From: Candidatus Woesearchaeota archaeon
GTDB taxonomy: Archaea; Nanobdellota; Nanobdellia; Woesearchaeales; GCA-2687795
NCBI GenBank assembly: GCA_002687795.1
Contig: NZBG01000032.1
Coordinates: 1 to 40,706, forward strand
DNA: 40,706 nt
Direction of reading: 5' to 3'
In this document: positions 1-8,119 of the stretch, piece by piece
Numbering within the stretch: the stretch's first letter is position 1
Layout: every line of letters starts with the position of its first letter
The notes under the pieces: generated by a model
Databases searched by the model: none
Seen by the model: only the letters and a program-made list of their open reading frames with translations
What the model was told of the DNA's origin: nothing
Program-made: the position numbers and the translations under genes

Positions 1-414
1 CTGAAAGCAAAAGAGGTTATCAGCATAGAAGGAGTAGGCTCTGTTAATGTTGGAACTGAAAAACCAAGGGTATTTTATTATGCAAATATCCAAAAGAATG
101 TTAAGAAGTTTTCTAACATTGGAGTAAATCCATTAAAAGAAGGCATTATAATGGGTGTAACCGGCACTATTCTGGTGAGCATGGAAAAGATTCCCTTATC
201 CTGCATATTTGCTGAGACTCATACAGAGCTGCCTGACAGCAAAGCTGCTGCAAGAGTAATTGAAACACTAGACCAGTATCTTGGCCTAAAAGTTGATACT
301 AAGCCATTACTAAAACAGGCTGAAATGTTTGAGAGCAAGATAAAAGGCATATTATCCAAGAGCCAGGAAAGCAAGGATCTGCAGGAGAAGAAGAAGATGA
401 GTTATGTAGGATAA
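1..414 (+). CDS. PAC2-family (proteasome assembly chaperone-like) protein, C-terminal part, 5' truncated by window edge
   Basis: Frame 1 is open from base 1 to TAA at 412-414; translation ...GVTGTILVSMEKIPLSCIFAETHTELPDSKAAARVIETLDQYLGLKVD resembles the PAC2 C-terminal region. Confidence 0.75.
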   Translation: MKAKEVISIEGVGSVNVGTEKPRVFYYANIQKNVKKFSNIGVNPLKEGIIMGVTGTILVSMEKIPLSCIFAETHTELPDSKAAARVIETLDQYLGLKVDTKPLLKQAEMFESKIKGILSKSQESKDLQEKKKMSYVG

Positions 415-439
415 ATGCAAATCGGGGATTTGCATTTAT
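411..439. repeat. Perfect 13-bp hairpin with GGG loop (ATAAATGCAAATC-GGG-GATTTGCATTTAT)
   Basis: Direct inverted repeat, overlapping the stop codon of the PAC2 gene. Confidence 0.9.
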
Positions 440-461
440 TTCCTCCCCACTATCATAGAAC

Positions 462-704
462 TTCTCGCGTGTCCCACCCCTAACAACTGGTTTAGCACTC
501 GTATAACTATATGAATGGTGCTTAGAATATCTCCCAATTCGCACAACTACTAGAGGGCCCACCCCATCACGAGTATTGTTTACTCGCAGAACTGATAAGA
601 AGGTGTTGATGTTTTTCTTGAGTGTCCCTCCCCTAACAATAAGAGTCGCACTCGCACAATTAAGTAGAAAGTGCTTGATGTTGCCAACTAATTCTAAGAA
701 CTAC
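462..704. repeat. Degenerate tandem repeat, two copies (about 462-550 and 615-704)
   Basis: Shared blocks: ttct(c/t)g(c/a)gtgtccc(a/t)cccctaacaa, gcactcg, gtgctt, aactac in the same order. Confidence 0.6.
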
Positions 705-1315
705 TTAGTATCCCCAAGCCCCAGCTCAGGCCATAATGTTCCCTTCTCTCCCTCTGGGAGATATACAGGTCTCTGTAGGTATGTTTTGATAGCTTCCTGG
801 AACCTGTAGGAATACCTGTAAAGCTCTAGCTTAAATGATTCAAGCTCTTTCTTGAAGATTCTCTTATGAAAAAGCTCATTAAAATTCTTTAAAAACGGAT
901 GGTCTCTCCAGCCGGTGCCGCATTCATGCTGCCAATCCATCTCCAGCCTTGACTCAACGATTATTTCCACTTCTCCCCAGTTTGTGTCAAACTTCTGCCC
1001 CTGGTGCATAACCTCTGTTTTCCTTAAATAAATAACCTTAAAATTTACATTAATTATATACCTATAATACTTATCAACCTCCTTCTTAATTCTCCACCAG
1101 ATCATTACCTCATCCCCCTTCTTTGGCTTTTCCCTGTTTAGGTAATAAGTCTCAGGGAAATCTACGCTGGACCTGCTGACAAGGCCTTCTTCAACAAGCC
1201 AATGGTACATCATCCTATAGAGAAGCTTGAGGTGAAAGTAATCCCTATGCTTAATCCTGAATCTTGCTGCTGGCAAGAATATCCTATCAGAGAAAGTATG
1301 TTTTAAATCAACCAT
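701..1315 (-). CDS. Conserved hypothetical protein, 204 aa
   Basis: Long ORF with protein-like composition; no family recognised. Confidence 0.7.
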   Translation of the reverse strand: MVDLKHTFSDRIFLPAARFRIKHRDYFHLKLLYRMMYHWLVEEGLVSRSSVDFPETYYLNREKPKKGDEVMIWWRIKKEVDKYYRYIINVNFKVIYLRKTEVMHQGQKFDTNWGEVEIIVESRLEMDWQHECGTGWRDHPFLKNFNELFHKRIFKKELESFKLELYRYSYRFQEAIKTYLQRPVYLPEGEKGTLWPELGLGDTK

Positions 1316-1445
1316 AGGATTTTATTGTTCTTGAAATTATTTAAATCTTTCTTTATGCTTTGCAATCCAGTCCAGGTTCTATTGAGAGCACATAGTAAGA
1401 TTTGAGGATTACATAATAAGGTTTTCTTCTTGTTTTGTCAAAAAC

Positions 1446-1455
1446 TTTATATACT
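1446..1455 (+). promoter_or_regulatory. Putative archaeal TATA box (tttatatact) upstream of the HTH gene
   Basis: AT-rich box about 25-30 nt before the TTG start at 1479. Confidence 0.5.
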
Positions 1456-1478
1456 ATATGACTACATAATAAGATATT

Positions 1479-1994
1479 TTGTCCCAAAAAGAGGAAAAAA
1501 GGCTGCAAATAGAGAAATCTTTCTTAGTTCAGAATAGAGACATCCTTTTGTCAATTCTAAAATCACTTTCTCCTGAAGAAAAAAAAGAGATTATATCTTC
1601 ACTAAAAGAGCAGGTAAAAGAGGAATTCACTGTGCCTATATCTGTTTTCAGGAACAATAAGCTCAGTTGCCTTGAAACAATCGTGAAATACCTAAAGGAG
1701 AACTATGATCTTAAATTAATCAAAATATCAAAGCTTCTTAACAGGAACAGCAAGACAATCTGGGCAACCTATAACAAGGCGGCAAAGAAATTAGCTAAAA
1801 GATTCATTGCTAAGGAAGAAAATATTTCTATTCCTCTATCAATCTTCAAAAGTAGGAAATACAGCGTTCTGGAATCAGTTGTTGGCTATCTCAAGGAAGA
1901 GCATGAGCTCTCTTATCACCAAATCTCAGAATTACTGAACAGGTCTTACAGAACTATTGCCACAGTTTATAGAAGATACAGGTTAAAGAAATGA
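1479..1994 (+). CDS. DNA-binding protein with two tandem helix-turn-helix repeats
   Basis: Internal repeat: LSCLETIVKYLKENYDLKLIKISKLLNRNSKTIWATYNKA and YSVLESVVGYLKEEHELSYHQISELLNRSYRTIATVYRR; TTG start. Confidence 0.75.
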   Translation: MSQKEEKRLQIEKSFLVQNRDILLSILKSLSPEEKKEIISSLKEQVKEEFTVPISVFRNNKLSCLETIVKYLKENYDLKLIKISKLLNRNSKTIWATYNKAAKKLAKRFIAKEENISIPLSIFKSRKYSVLESVVGYLKEEHELSYHQISELLNRSYRTIATVYRRYRLKK

Positions 1995-3244
1995 AAAACA
2001 AGAACAGATTAGGAATTGGAATGCTCTTGTCAATATTAGTATTATTGATATTTATACCTTTAATCACGTCTTTCTCCGGAAATAACTCAGGGTATAGCAT
2101 ACCTATTGGTTATGAAGGCATAGGAACTGGCGTAGGAGAGAGTATAGGAGGGGTTTCTGTGCCTATAAAGAAGTTTAATGTTGACAGGGATTTACTGAGG
2201 GCTGAATTAAAACAAGGAGAAACAAAAAAAGATAGTCTTGTTATAACCAATGAAGGGGAAACTATTCTGGCATTTAGTATAAATGTAATTGGCTTAGAAG
2301 ATATGATTCTTGTTATGGAGAATGATTTTGTATTGCTGCCTGGGGAGTCTAAAGAAATAACGGTATATCTCTCAGCCAGCGAGAACCAGCCTATAAAGCT
2401 ATACACAGGCAAGCTGCTGGTTACAGCAAACTATGAGATGAAATTGATTGCTGTTATTCTGGATGTCACAAAGAAAAAGCCATTGTTTGATATCAACGCC
2501 AAGGTCCATAATGTCACAAAGAAGGTGCTGAAAGGAGAGGATGTTGAGGCTGATATCACTATGATAAATGTAGGAGATTTCAAAGAGATTGATGTTACAT
2601 TGCATTATGCTGTCCGGGATCTTGATGGAAATACAATCAATTTCAGGGAAGAGACAATGGCTGTAAAAGAGAAATTGTCAATCGCAAGAAGGCTAAGGCT
2701 TCCGGAAGATATTGATTATGGCACATACCTGTTCTATGCTGAGGTCAGGTATGGCAAAGAGAAGGCAATGAGCACTGATGTGTTCGAGGTTGTTGAGGTA
2801 AAGCCTGTTGTGGAAGTAAGGAGGTTTGCAAGAATATTAGACTTTAGAAACTATATCCTGATCATGCTGCTGACCATAATATGCATATTGCTGGGAACAA
2901 TAGCCTATAAATCATCCAGGATATTCATGTTCAGGTTTAGGTATAATGAGTTAAAAAGGGAGACAGCTTCATTAAGCGAAAGGAAGCTTGAGATCAAAAG
3001 GAAGTTCAGGCAGCTAAGGAGCGTTGAAGAAGGAATAAATATAGAGAGGTTCAATACTTTGCTATTAAACATAATTTCGAATGTTAAGGAGAACAGGGTG
3101 GATGAGGAAACCATCAGCAGGTATAATAAACTGGTTGATATCTATAACAAGATAAGGCCCAGCAAGATCAGGAGGAAGGATAAGCTTGAATTGTATAGAA
3201 GAGTTGTGTGGATAAGAAAATATTTGATGAGGTATATAGAATGA
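1991..3244 (+). CDS. Secreted/membrane-anchored protein (signal peptide, Ig/CARDB-like region, C-terminal TM and coiled coil)
   Basis: N-terminal hydrophobic segment, TM near residues 285-305, basic cytosolic tail; 4-nt overlap with upstream gene. Confidence 0.7.
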   Translation: MKNKNRLGIGMLLSILVLLIFIPLITSFSGNNSGYSIPIGYEGIGTGVGESIGGVSVPIKKFNVDRDLLRAELKQGETKKDSLVITNEGETILAFSINVIGLEDMILVMENDFVLLPGESKEITVYLSASENQPIKLYTGKLLVTANYEMKLIAVILDVTKKKPLFDINAKVHNVTKKVLKGEDVEADITMINVGDFKEIDVTLHYAVRDLDGNTINFREETMAVKEKLSIARRLRLPEDIDYGTYLFYAEVRYGKEKAMSTDVFEVVEVKPVVEVRRFARILDFRNYILIMLLTIICILLGTIAYKSSRIFMFRFRYNELKRETASLSERKLEIKRKFRQLRSVEEGINIERFNTLLLNIISNVKENRVDEETISRYNKLVDIYNKIRPSKIRRKDKLELYRRVVWIRKYLMRYIE

Positions 3245-3594
3245 ATGAAAAACAGCTTCAGCTTTTGGAATGGGTTGGTAAGCTTAAAAACACTGATAAG
3301 CTTATCGTTGTAGAGGGCGTTAAGGATAAAAGAGCTTTGGAGAAGTTCGGGATTGAGGATATTATAACCCTCAAGAAAGCAATCTATAAAACAGCCGAGG
3401 ATATAGCAAAGCAGGAGAAAGATTGCATAATACTTACCGATTTAGATAGGGAAGGCAAGAAACTGTATAAAGAGCTAAGCACAAAGCTGCAAGACCTTGG
3501 AGTCAAGGTTGATAAAAGCTTCAGGGAGTTTCTGTTTAGGAAAACAAAGTTAAGGCAAATAGAGGGTTTGAGGAAGTATTTGGAGAAGCTATAA
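3241..3594 (+). CDS. Small Toprim-domain protein
   Basis: VVEGVKDKRAL...CIILTDLDREGKKLYKEL matches Toprim E and DxD motifs; ATGA overlap start at 3241 preferred over 3208. Confidence 0.8.
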   Translation: MNEKQLQLLEWVGKLKNTDKLIVVEGVKDKRALEKFGIEDIITLKKAIYKTAEDIAKQEKDCIILTDLDREGKKLYKELSTKLQDLGVKVDKSFREFLFRKTKLRQIEGLRKYLEKL

Positions 3595-3598
3595 CATG

Positions 3599-3680
3599 TC
3601 AGAAAAGCAGAGCTTTTCTGAGCATACCAGAGTCGGTGCCGTATCCCCTATCTAAAGGCAGGAGTTTTGGCGCCGACTCT
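3599..3680. other. Structured intergenic element: 10-bp triloop hairpin (3599-3621) plus 12-bp GC-rich stem (3629-3640/3669-3680)
   Basis: TCAGAAAAGC-AGA-GCTTTTCTGA; AGAGTCGGTGCC...GGCGCCGACTCT (one G-U). Confidence 0.75.
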
Positions 3681-3724
3681 TAGTACAAAAAGTTATATAA
3701 ATAAAGGCTGTTTATTGAGCTATT

Positions 3725-4576
3725 ATGATTAAAAACCAATTAAAGACTGTTGTGCTTTTAGGGTTATTGACAGGTGTTTTGCTCTGGGTTGGCAACCTTA
3801 TGGGCGGGATGCGGGGCTTAACCTTTGCATTATTTTTCGCTATATTGCTCAACTTTGGCTCATACTGGTTTTCTGATAAGATAGTGCTAAGGATGTATAG
3901 GGCTAAGGAGGTCAATGAGGAGAGCGCTCACAGACTATTTAAATTAGTTAAAGAGGTTTCTCATCTTGCTAATATTCCTATGCCTAAGGTTTATATTATT
4001 CCTACAGATAATTCAAATGCCTTTGCTACAGGCAGGGATCCTAAGCATGCAGCTGTGGCATGCACTGCTGGAATACTGAAGCTTATGAATGATGAGGAGC
4101 TTAAGGGTGTTATTGCACATGAAGTTTCACATATCAAGAACAGGGATACTTTAATCCAGGCAGTTGCTGCAACCATTACAGGCGTTATAGCCTATGTTGC
4201 TATGATAGCCAGATGGGGAGCTATTTTTGGCGGCTTTGGAGGAAGGGATAGGAGAGGAGGATCTGGTTTAGAGCTTCTTATGCTTGCGATTGTTACTCCA
4301 ATCATTGCTGCTATTATACAGCTTGCTATTTCAAGGAGCAGGGAGTATATTGCTGATGAAAGCGCTGCTAAGACGCTGCATAATTCTTATGGATTAGCTG
4401 ATGCGCTTGAGAAGTTAGAGCATGATGCAGCAAGGCATCCTATGAGGTTTGGAAGCCCTTCAACTGCGCATTTGTTTATTGCGAATCCTTTTAGCGGGAG
4501 AGGAATGATGAAGCTGCTTTCTACGCATCCTCCACTTCAGGAGAGGGTTAAGAAGCTGAGAGGGATGAGGGTTTAA
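3725..4576 (+). CDS. htpX: HtpX-like M48 zinc metalloprotease
   Basis: GVIAHEVSHIKNRDT (HExxH), SRSREYIADESAAK, hydrophobic segments. Confidence 0.95.
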   Translation: MIKNQLKTVVLLGLLTGVLLWVGNLMGGMRGLTFALFFAILLNFGSYWFSDKIVLRMYRAKEVNEESAHRLFKLVKEVSHLANIPMPKVYIIPTDNSNAFATGRDPKHAAVACTAGILKLMNDEELKGVIAHEVSHIKNRDTLIQAVAATITGVIAYVAMIARWGAIFGGFGGRDRRGGSGLELLMLAIVTPIIAAIIQLAISRSREYIADESAAKTLHNSYGLADALEKLEHDAARHPMRFGSPSTAHLFIANPFSGRGMMKLLSTHPPLQERVKKLRGMRV

Positions 4577-4580
4577 TCTA

Positions 4581-5615
4581 TTATTTTATATCTAAGACTA
4601 TCTTCTTATCCTTAGCATTAACCTCTTTCACAATCTTATGCCATTTCAGCTTCTCCTTGATTTCATCCCAGCTGTACTTTTCTTTTGCTTTATTGATATC
4701 CTTGATAATGCTTTCAATCAACTGGTATTTAGAATAAATCAGTTCTGCCTTTTTCCTTGATTCCTGTTCATTCTTTTTCAGCTCCTTAATCTTATCTTCC
4801 TGTGTTTGCAGGATAGCGCTTAGCTTGTCTTTCTGTTTTTGGAACCTTAGTTCTTCAGGGCTTTTGGTTTCTGTTTTGTTGGAGGATTCTATTAAGTTGC
4901 TAAAGGTTTTGAATCCTTTTAAGTCTGGTGTTCTGGTTTTTATGGTTTTGAATGCTGAGAATAATGTGCTGGTTTCTTTTTCTTCCAGGAGTGAGGGCTT
5001 TTTGTTTTTGTCAATGTTTGTTAGAGTACATACTTCTTCAGAATAACTTCCACCTAACCCAATCTCTGTGGCTAAAAAAGTAACCAGCTTGTCTTTCTTT
5101 GTTTTCTTTAAGATTCCAGCCAATTCATTCTCCTTTATCTCAAGGAAATTATATTCTTTTTCAGGATATTTGTATGTTATTCCCTTTTTTATTTCTCTCT
5201 GGCTCCACTTCTGCTGCTCTAACTGGCTGATGATTGTGTAGTTTTCATCGCAGAGGATTATGTTTCCTTTGCTGAAGAGTTCGATGATAAGGATATGGCT
5301 GGTTTCTTTTTCTAGGTGGAACTCAATAATTCTTTCAAAGTTTTTCTGGATTATTTTCCGGATTCTGCAGTTGTTAAGATGCTTTCTCAGGAAAATGGAA
5401 AAGTTAGAGGGCTTTTCAACAGCCTCCTTTTTATCAGCCAGGAATATGAAAGAAGGCAGAATTACCTTAAGATAGCTTTTTCCTTTATTTGGCGTATGAA
5501 GCTGTATATAGAGCTCTTTCTTTGAAGGCTGGTAGATATTGTTTATTTTTGAACCTATTAATATCTTAAGTTCCTTTAGCAGATAATATATGTCCAATGC
5601 TGTGAGTTGGTTCAT
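4581..5615 (-). CDS. NFACT-N/RqcH-Tae2-like protein lacking the C-terminal NFACT-R domain
   Basis: MNQLTALDIYYLLKELKILIGSKINNIYQPSKKELYIQLHTPNKGKSYLKV; coiled coil then stop at residue 344. Confidence 0.85.
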   Translation of the reverse strand: MNQLTALDIYYLLKELKILIGSKINNIYQPSKKELYIQLHTPNKGKSYLKVILPSFIFLADKKEAVEKPSNFSIFLRKHLNNCRIRKIIQKNFERIIEFHLEKETSHILIIELFSKGNIILCDENYTIISQLEQQKWSQREIKKGITYKYPEKEYNFLEIKENELAGILKKTKKDKLVTFLATEIGLGGSYSEEVCTLTNIDKNKKPSLLEEKETSTLFSAFKTIKTRTPDLKGFKTFSNLIESSNKTETKSPEELRFQKQKDKLSAILQTQEDKIKELKKNEQESRKKAELIYSKYQLIESIIKDINKAKEKYSWDEIKEKLKWHKIVKEVNAKDKKIVLDIK

Positions 5616-5679
5616 AAGCTATTCTAATCTTCTATAAGTTTAAAAAATTATCTTAAATATATGAAATATTAGAATTAAA

Positions 5680-5826
5680 TGCGAGAGCCGGGACTTTCAA
5701 ACCTGAGGATGTTCCTCAATAATATTTGAACCCGGGTCTCAACGTGTTTGCATAGCAAACATTCCGAAAACCTATGGTTTTCCGCTATTGGCAACGTCGA
5801 ATACTAGGCCACTATACTACTCTCGC
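5680..5826 (-). tRNA. tRNA-Gly(GCC) with two introns (5746-5788 and 5694-5724)
   Basis: Acceptor GCGAGAG/CTCTCGC, D-arm GTAT/GTAT, anticodon stem CGACG/CGTTG with loop TTGCCAA, T-arm CCGGG-TTCAAAT-CCCGG after removal of both introns; 73-nt mature tRNA. Confidence 0.88.
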
Positions 5827-5891
5827 ATAAGGCTATAGAATTCTGTTTTGTTAATAAAGATTTCGGATAAATCCAGATTTTCCTATGCCTA

Positions 5892-8078
5892 TTATATCCC
5901 GCCCATAATAGCCCCGGCAACAAGATTGAACAATACCATAACTATCAAAGATATTATGGAATACAAAACAACGCTTTTGGTCATATTGCTTCCTATCATA
6001 TACCTCTCGTTTAGCTTATCGCTTCCATTTTCTATGCCGTTTGTCAATATGCTCATTATATAGATTGTCTCGATTACATACAGGCCTACAATTATCTGAA
6101 AATGAAATGTTGTTACACCATCGCTAAACAATTCAGACAAGCCAGCCATACCCCCTGCAGCTGCTTCCCCTCCTCCAGTAGCTTTCTTTAACAAAGGCCC
6201 AAGGTTGCCTATTATTGATGTTATCATTGAGGTAATTCCAACAACAATCCCGGAGATAGCAGGGGCAAGGAATTTTATCTGTGATTTCATCGAGCTGATT
6301 ATTTCAGCCAGCAAGTCTTTTAGCCTTTCATTGACCTTATGAATCTCTTTAATATACCTTGCAACATTAGTCAATGCCTGGGCAGCAATCTTCGGCCCTT
6401 TTTTAATGCTCTCAATCAAAACCTTCATTGAGCTTTCTATTATGTTAGAAGGAAAATAAACCAATGCACCTGTTGTGGGGTTAAATATCGCATCCTTAAC
6501 GCCAAGGCCAAGCTTTCTTATATTTGTTGATACCATTGCAAAGAAATTTCCGGAAACGGTGCCTTCCATCGTATCAGACACTTTACTAAAGGCAATCTCA
6601 GCAGGCAATCCATCTCCAAGCCTGTTGCCTAACTGAAACAATGCAGAAGCAAATTCAGCCTCAAGTTTTTTGGTATTTTCTCTTACCTTGATAACATTCT
6701 TTGATCTGAGCTTGAAGTAAATCCCAATACTTAATCCAACACCTAATGTTACGAAAACGCTAAGCACAGACGCTCCCAACCCAAAAGGGCCTATTATCTT
6801 GCCAACCATAGAGCCTTCCGTTGCGCTGCTCTCCCTATATCCCAGAAAACAATACTGCCTGCCGCAGGAAGAGCCTTCAAGCTCCCTGCCAAAGCCAAAA
6901 TCAGGGAAACCCATGGCATGCAACAGTATGGGGCTAAGGCCTACAATAAGGAAAATCATTGCAATAAAAACACTCAGCCATAGAGGATTTATCTTAATCT
7001 CCACTCCGCCTAAATTAATCAGTATATTTCTGTATTTCCTTAATTCTGGATTAGTCTCTGCTATATCAGAATCTCCATAACCCGTTGGTCTCCTAGCTAA
7101 AATGCTCTTGCCTAAATAAAAGGTTCCAATAGGCAATAATACATTATACAATGTAGCAATATGATACCATCTGACCTCAGACATAAAACTAACTATTAAA
7201 GGAAGTATAACAAGGCCTAATATGGGCATTATTATACCCAGCATATGCAGCATGGTTATTGGACTTTTGAGGTTCTGTGCATAATGAAGCATCTTTTCAT
7301 AAGTCTCTTCAAGGATAACATCAAGTGATTTATCCAGCATTGTCAGCCTTCTTTCCTCTGAGCCTTCATATAAGGAAGATTCTATCAAATGAAAGCTCTC
7401 GATAAACTCCCTGTTCCATTTTCTCCATGTGTCCAAATAACTGTCTAATGATTCTTTTACTGACTCATATTTCTCAGTTTCAACATCCCATAAAACCTTT
7501 TTAAGGTCAAGGGACAATGGCGGGCTTAGATGCTCAGAAGCAAAATCAAGCGCAAGCTCAAGGTTCGAGGTATGCCTCATATAGGTAACCACATAGAATA
7601 TGCATAACACCATCTGGTTGCTTGCCTTCATCCTCCAGCTGTTAGCAATGAAATCAGGGAGGCTTTTTAGGGGGGCTATAAGCAAAGCACCTACTAAAAA
7701 CGAGATTAAAACAAAAAAGACTCCTCCAGTCAGAACAAAACTTATCAGGCTGCCAAACAGGATGATTAAAATCGGCGCAAGGAGCGAGAGTGATGTTGAT
7801 CCTGTAGGTGTTATATTAAGATGGCATATATTGATTGATTCCCAGAGCTCTTTTTCCCTTTTGGCGTCTGGCTTTATCTTAAGTATCTTCTCGCTGATAT
7901 TACAGAGCTTCTCATAGAAAGATAAATGAGTTGGGGTTATCTCCTGCTTAAACTGCTTATACTCCATGGAGAAGATTACTTTAGATGTTTTTTCAACAGG
8001 AATATTAAGCTGAGTTTTAATCCTCTCTTTATATTTTCTAACTAATTCATTTATTTCCCTTTTTTCTGCAGCAGGAAT
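5892..8078 (-). CDS. ArlJ/TadC-like (GspF superfamily) pilus/archaellum assembly membrane protein, duplicated TM module
   Basis: About 700 aa, multiple TM segments, partner of adjacent ATPase; track ORF starts at 7967 but frame is open to an AUU preceded by GAGGTGA. Confidence 0.8.
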   Translation of the reverse strand: MPAAEKREINELVRKYKERIKTQLNIPVEKTSKVIFSMEYKQFKQEITPTHLSFYEKLCNISEKILKIKPDAKREKELWESINICHLNITPTGSTSLSLLAPILIILFGSLISFVLTGGVFFVLISFLVGALLIAPLKSLPDFIANSWRMKASNQMVLCIFYVVTYMRHTSNLELALDFASEHLSPPLSLDLKKVLWDVETEKYESVKESLDSYLDTWRKWNREFIESFHLIESSLYEGSEERRLTMLDKSLDVILEETYEKMLHYAQNLKSPITMLHMLGIIMPILGLVILPLIVSFMSEVRWYHIATLYNVLLPIGTFYLGKSILARRPTGYGDSDIAETNPELRKYRNILINLGGVEIKINPLWLSVFIAMIFLIVGLSPILLHAMGFPDFGFGRELEGSSCGRQYCFLGYRESSATEGSMVGKIIGPFGLGASVLSVFVTLGVGLSIGIYFKLRSKNVIKVRENTKKLEAEFASALFQLGNRLGDGLPAEIAFSKVSDTMEGTVSGNFFAMVSTNIRKLGLGVKDAIFNPTTGALVYFPSNIIESSMKVLIESIKKGPKIAAQALTNVARYIKEIHKVNERLKDLLAEIISSMKSQIKFLAPAISGIVVGITSMITSIIGNLGPLLKKATGGGEAAAGGMAGLSELFSDGVTTFHFQIIVGLYVIETIYIMSILTNGIENGSDKLNERYMIGSNMTKSVVLYSIISLIVMVLFNLVAGAIMGGI

Positions 8079-8119
8079 GATATGTCACCTCTTTTCAAAC
8101 CAAAAATATTATCTTTCTT

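Noticed and set aside
299-562. 87-aa minus-strand ORF over the hairpin/repeat region
   Set aside because: Covers the degenerate repeat and antisense of PAC2; no protein-like features
3629-3640. GAGTCGGTGCC resembles the 3' hairpin of Cas9 tracrRNA/sgRNA
   Set aside because: Short coincidental match; no cas genes or CRISPR repeats in the window
3629-3687. H/ACA guide RNA (stem, internal loop, upper hairpin, downstream ACA at 3685-3687)
   Set aside because: Distance from the putative pocket to ACA is about 22 nt, longer than the 14-16 nt archaeal rule, and the upper stem is weak with no kink-turn
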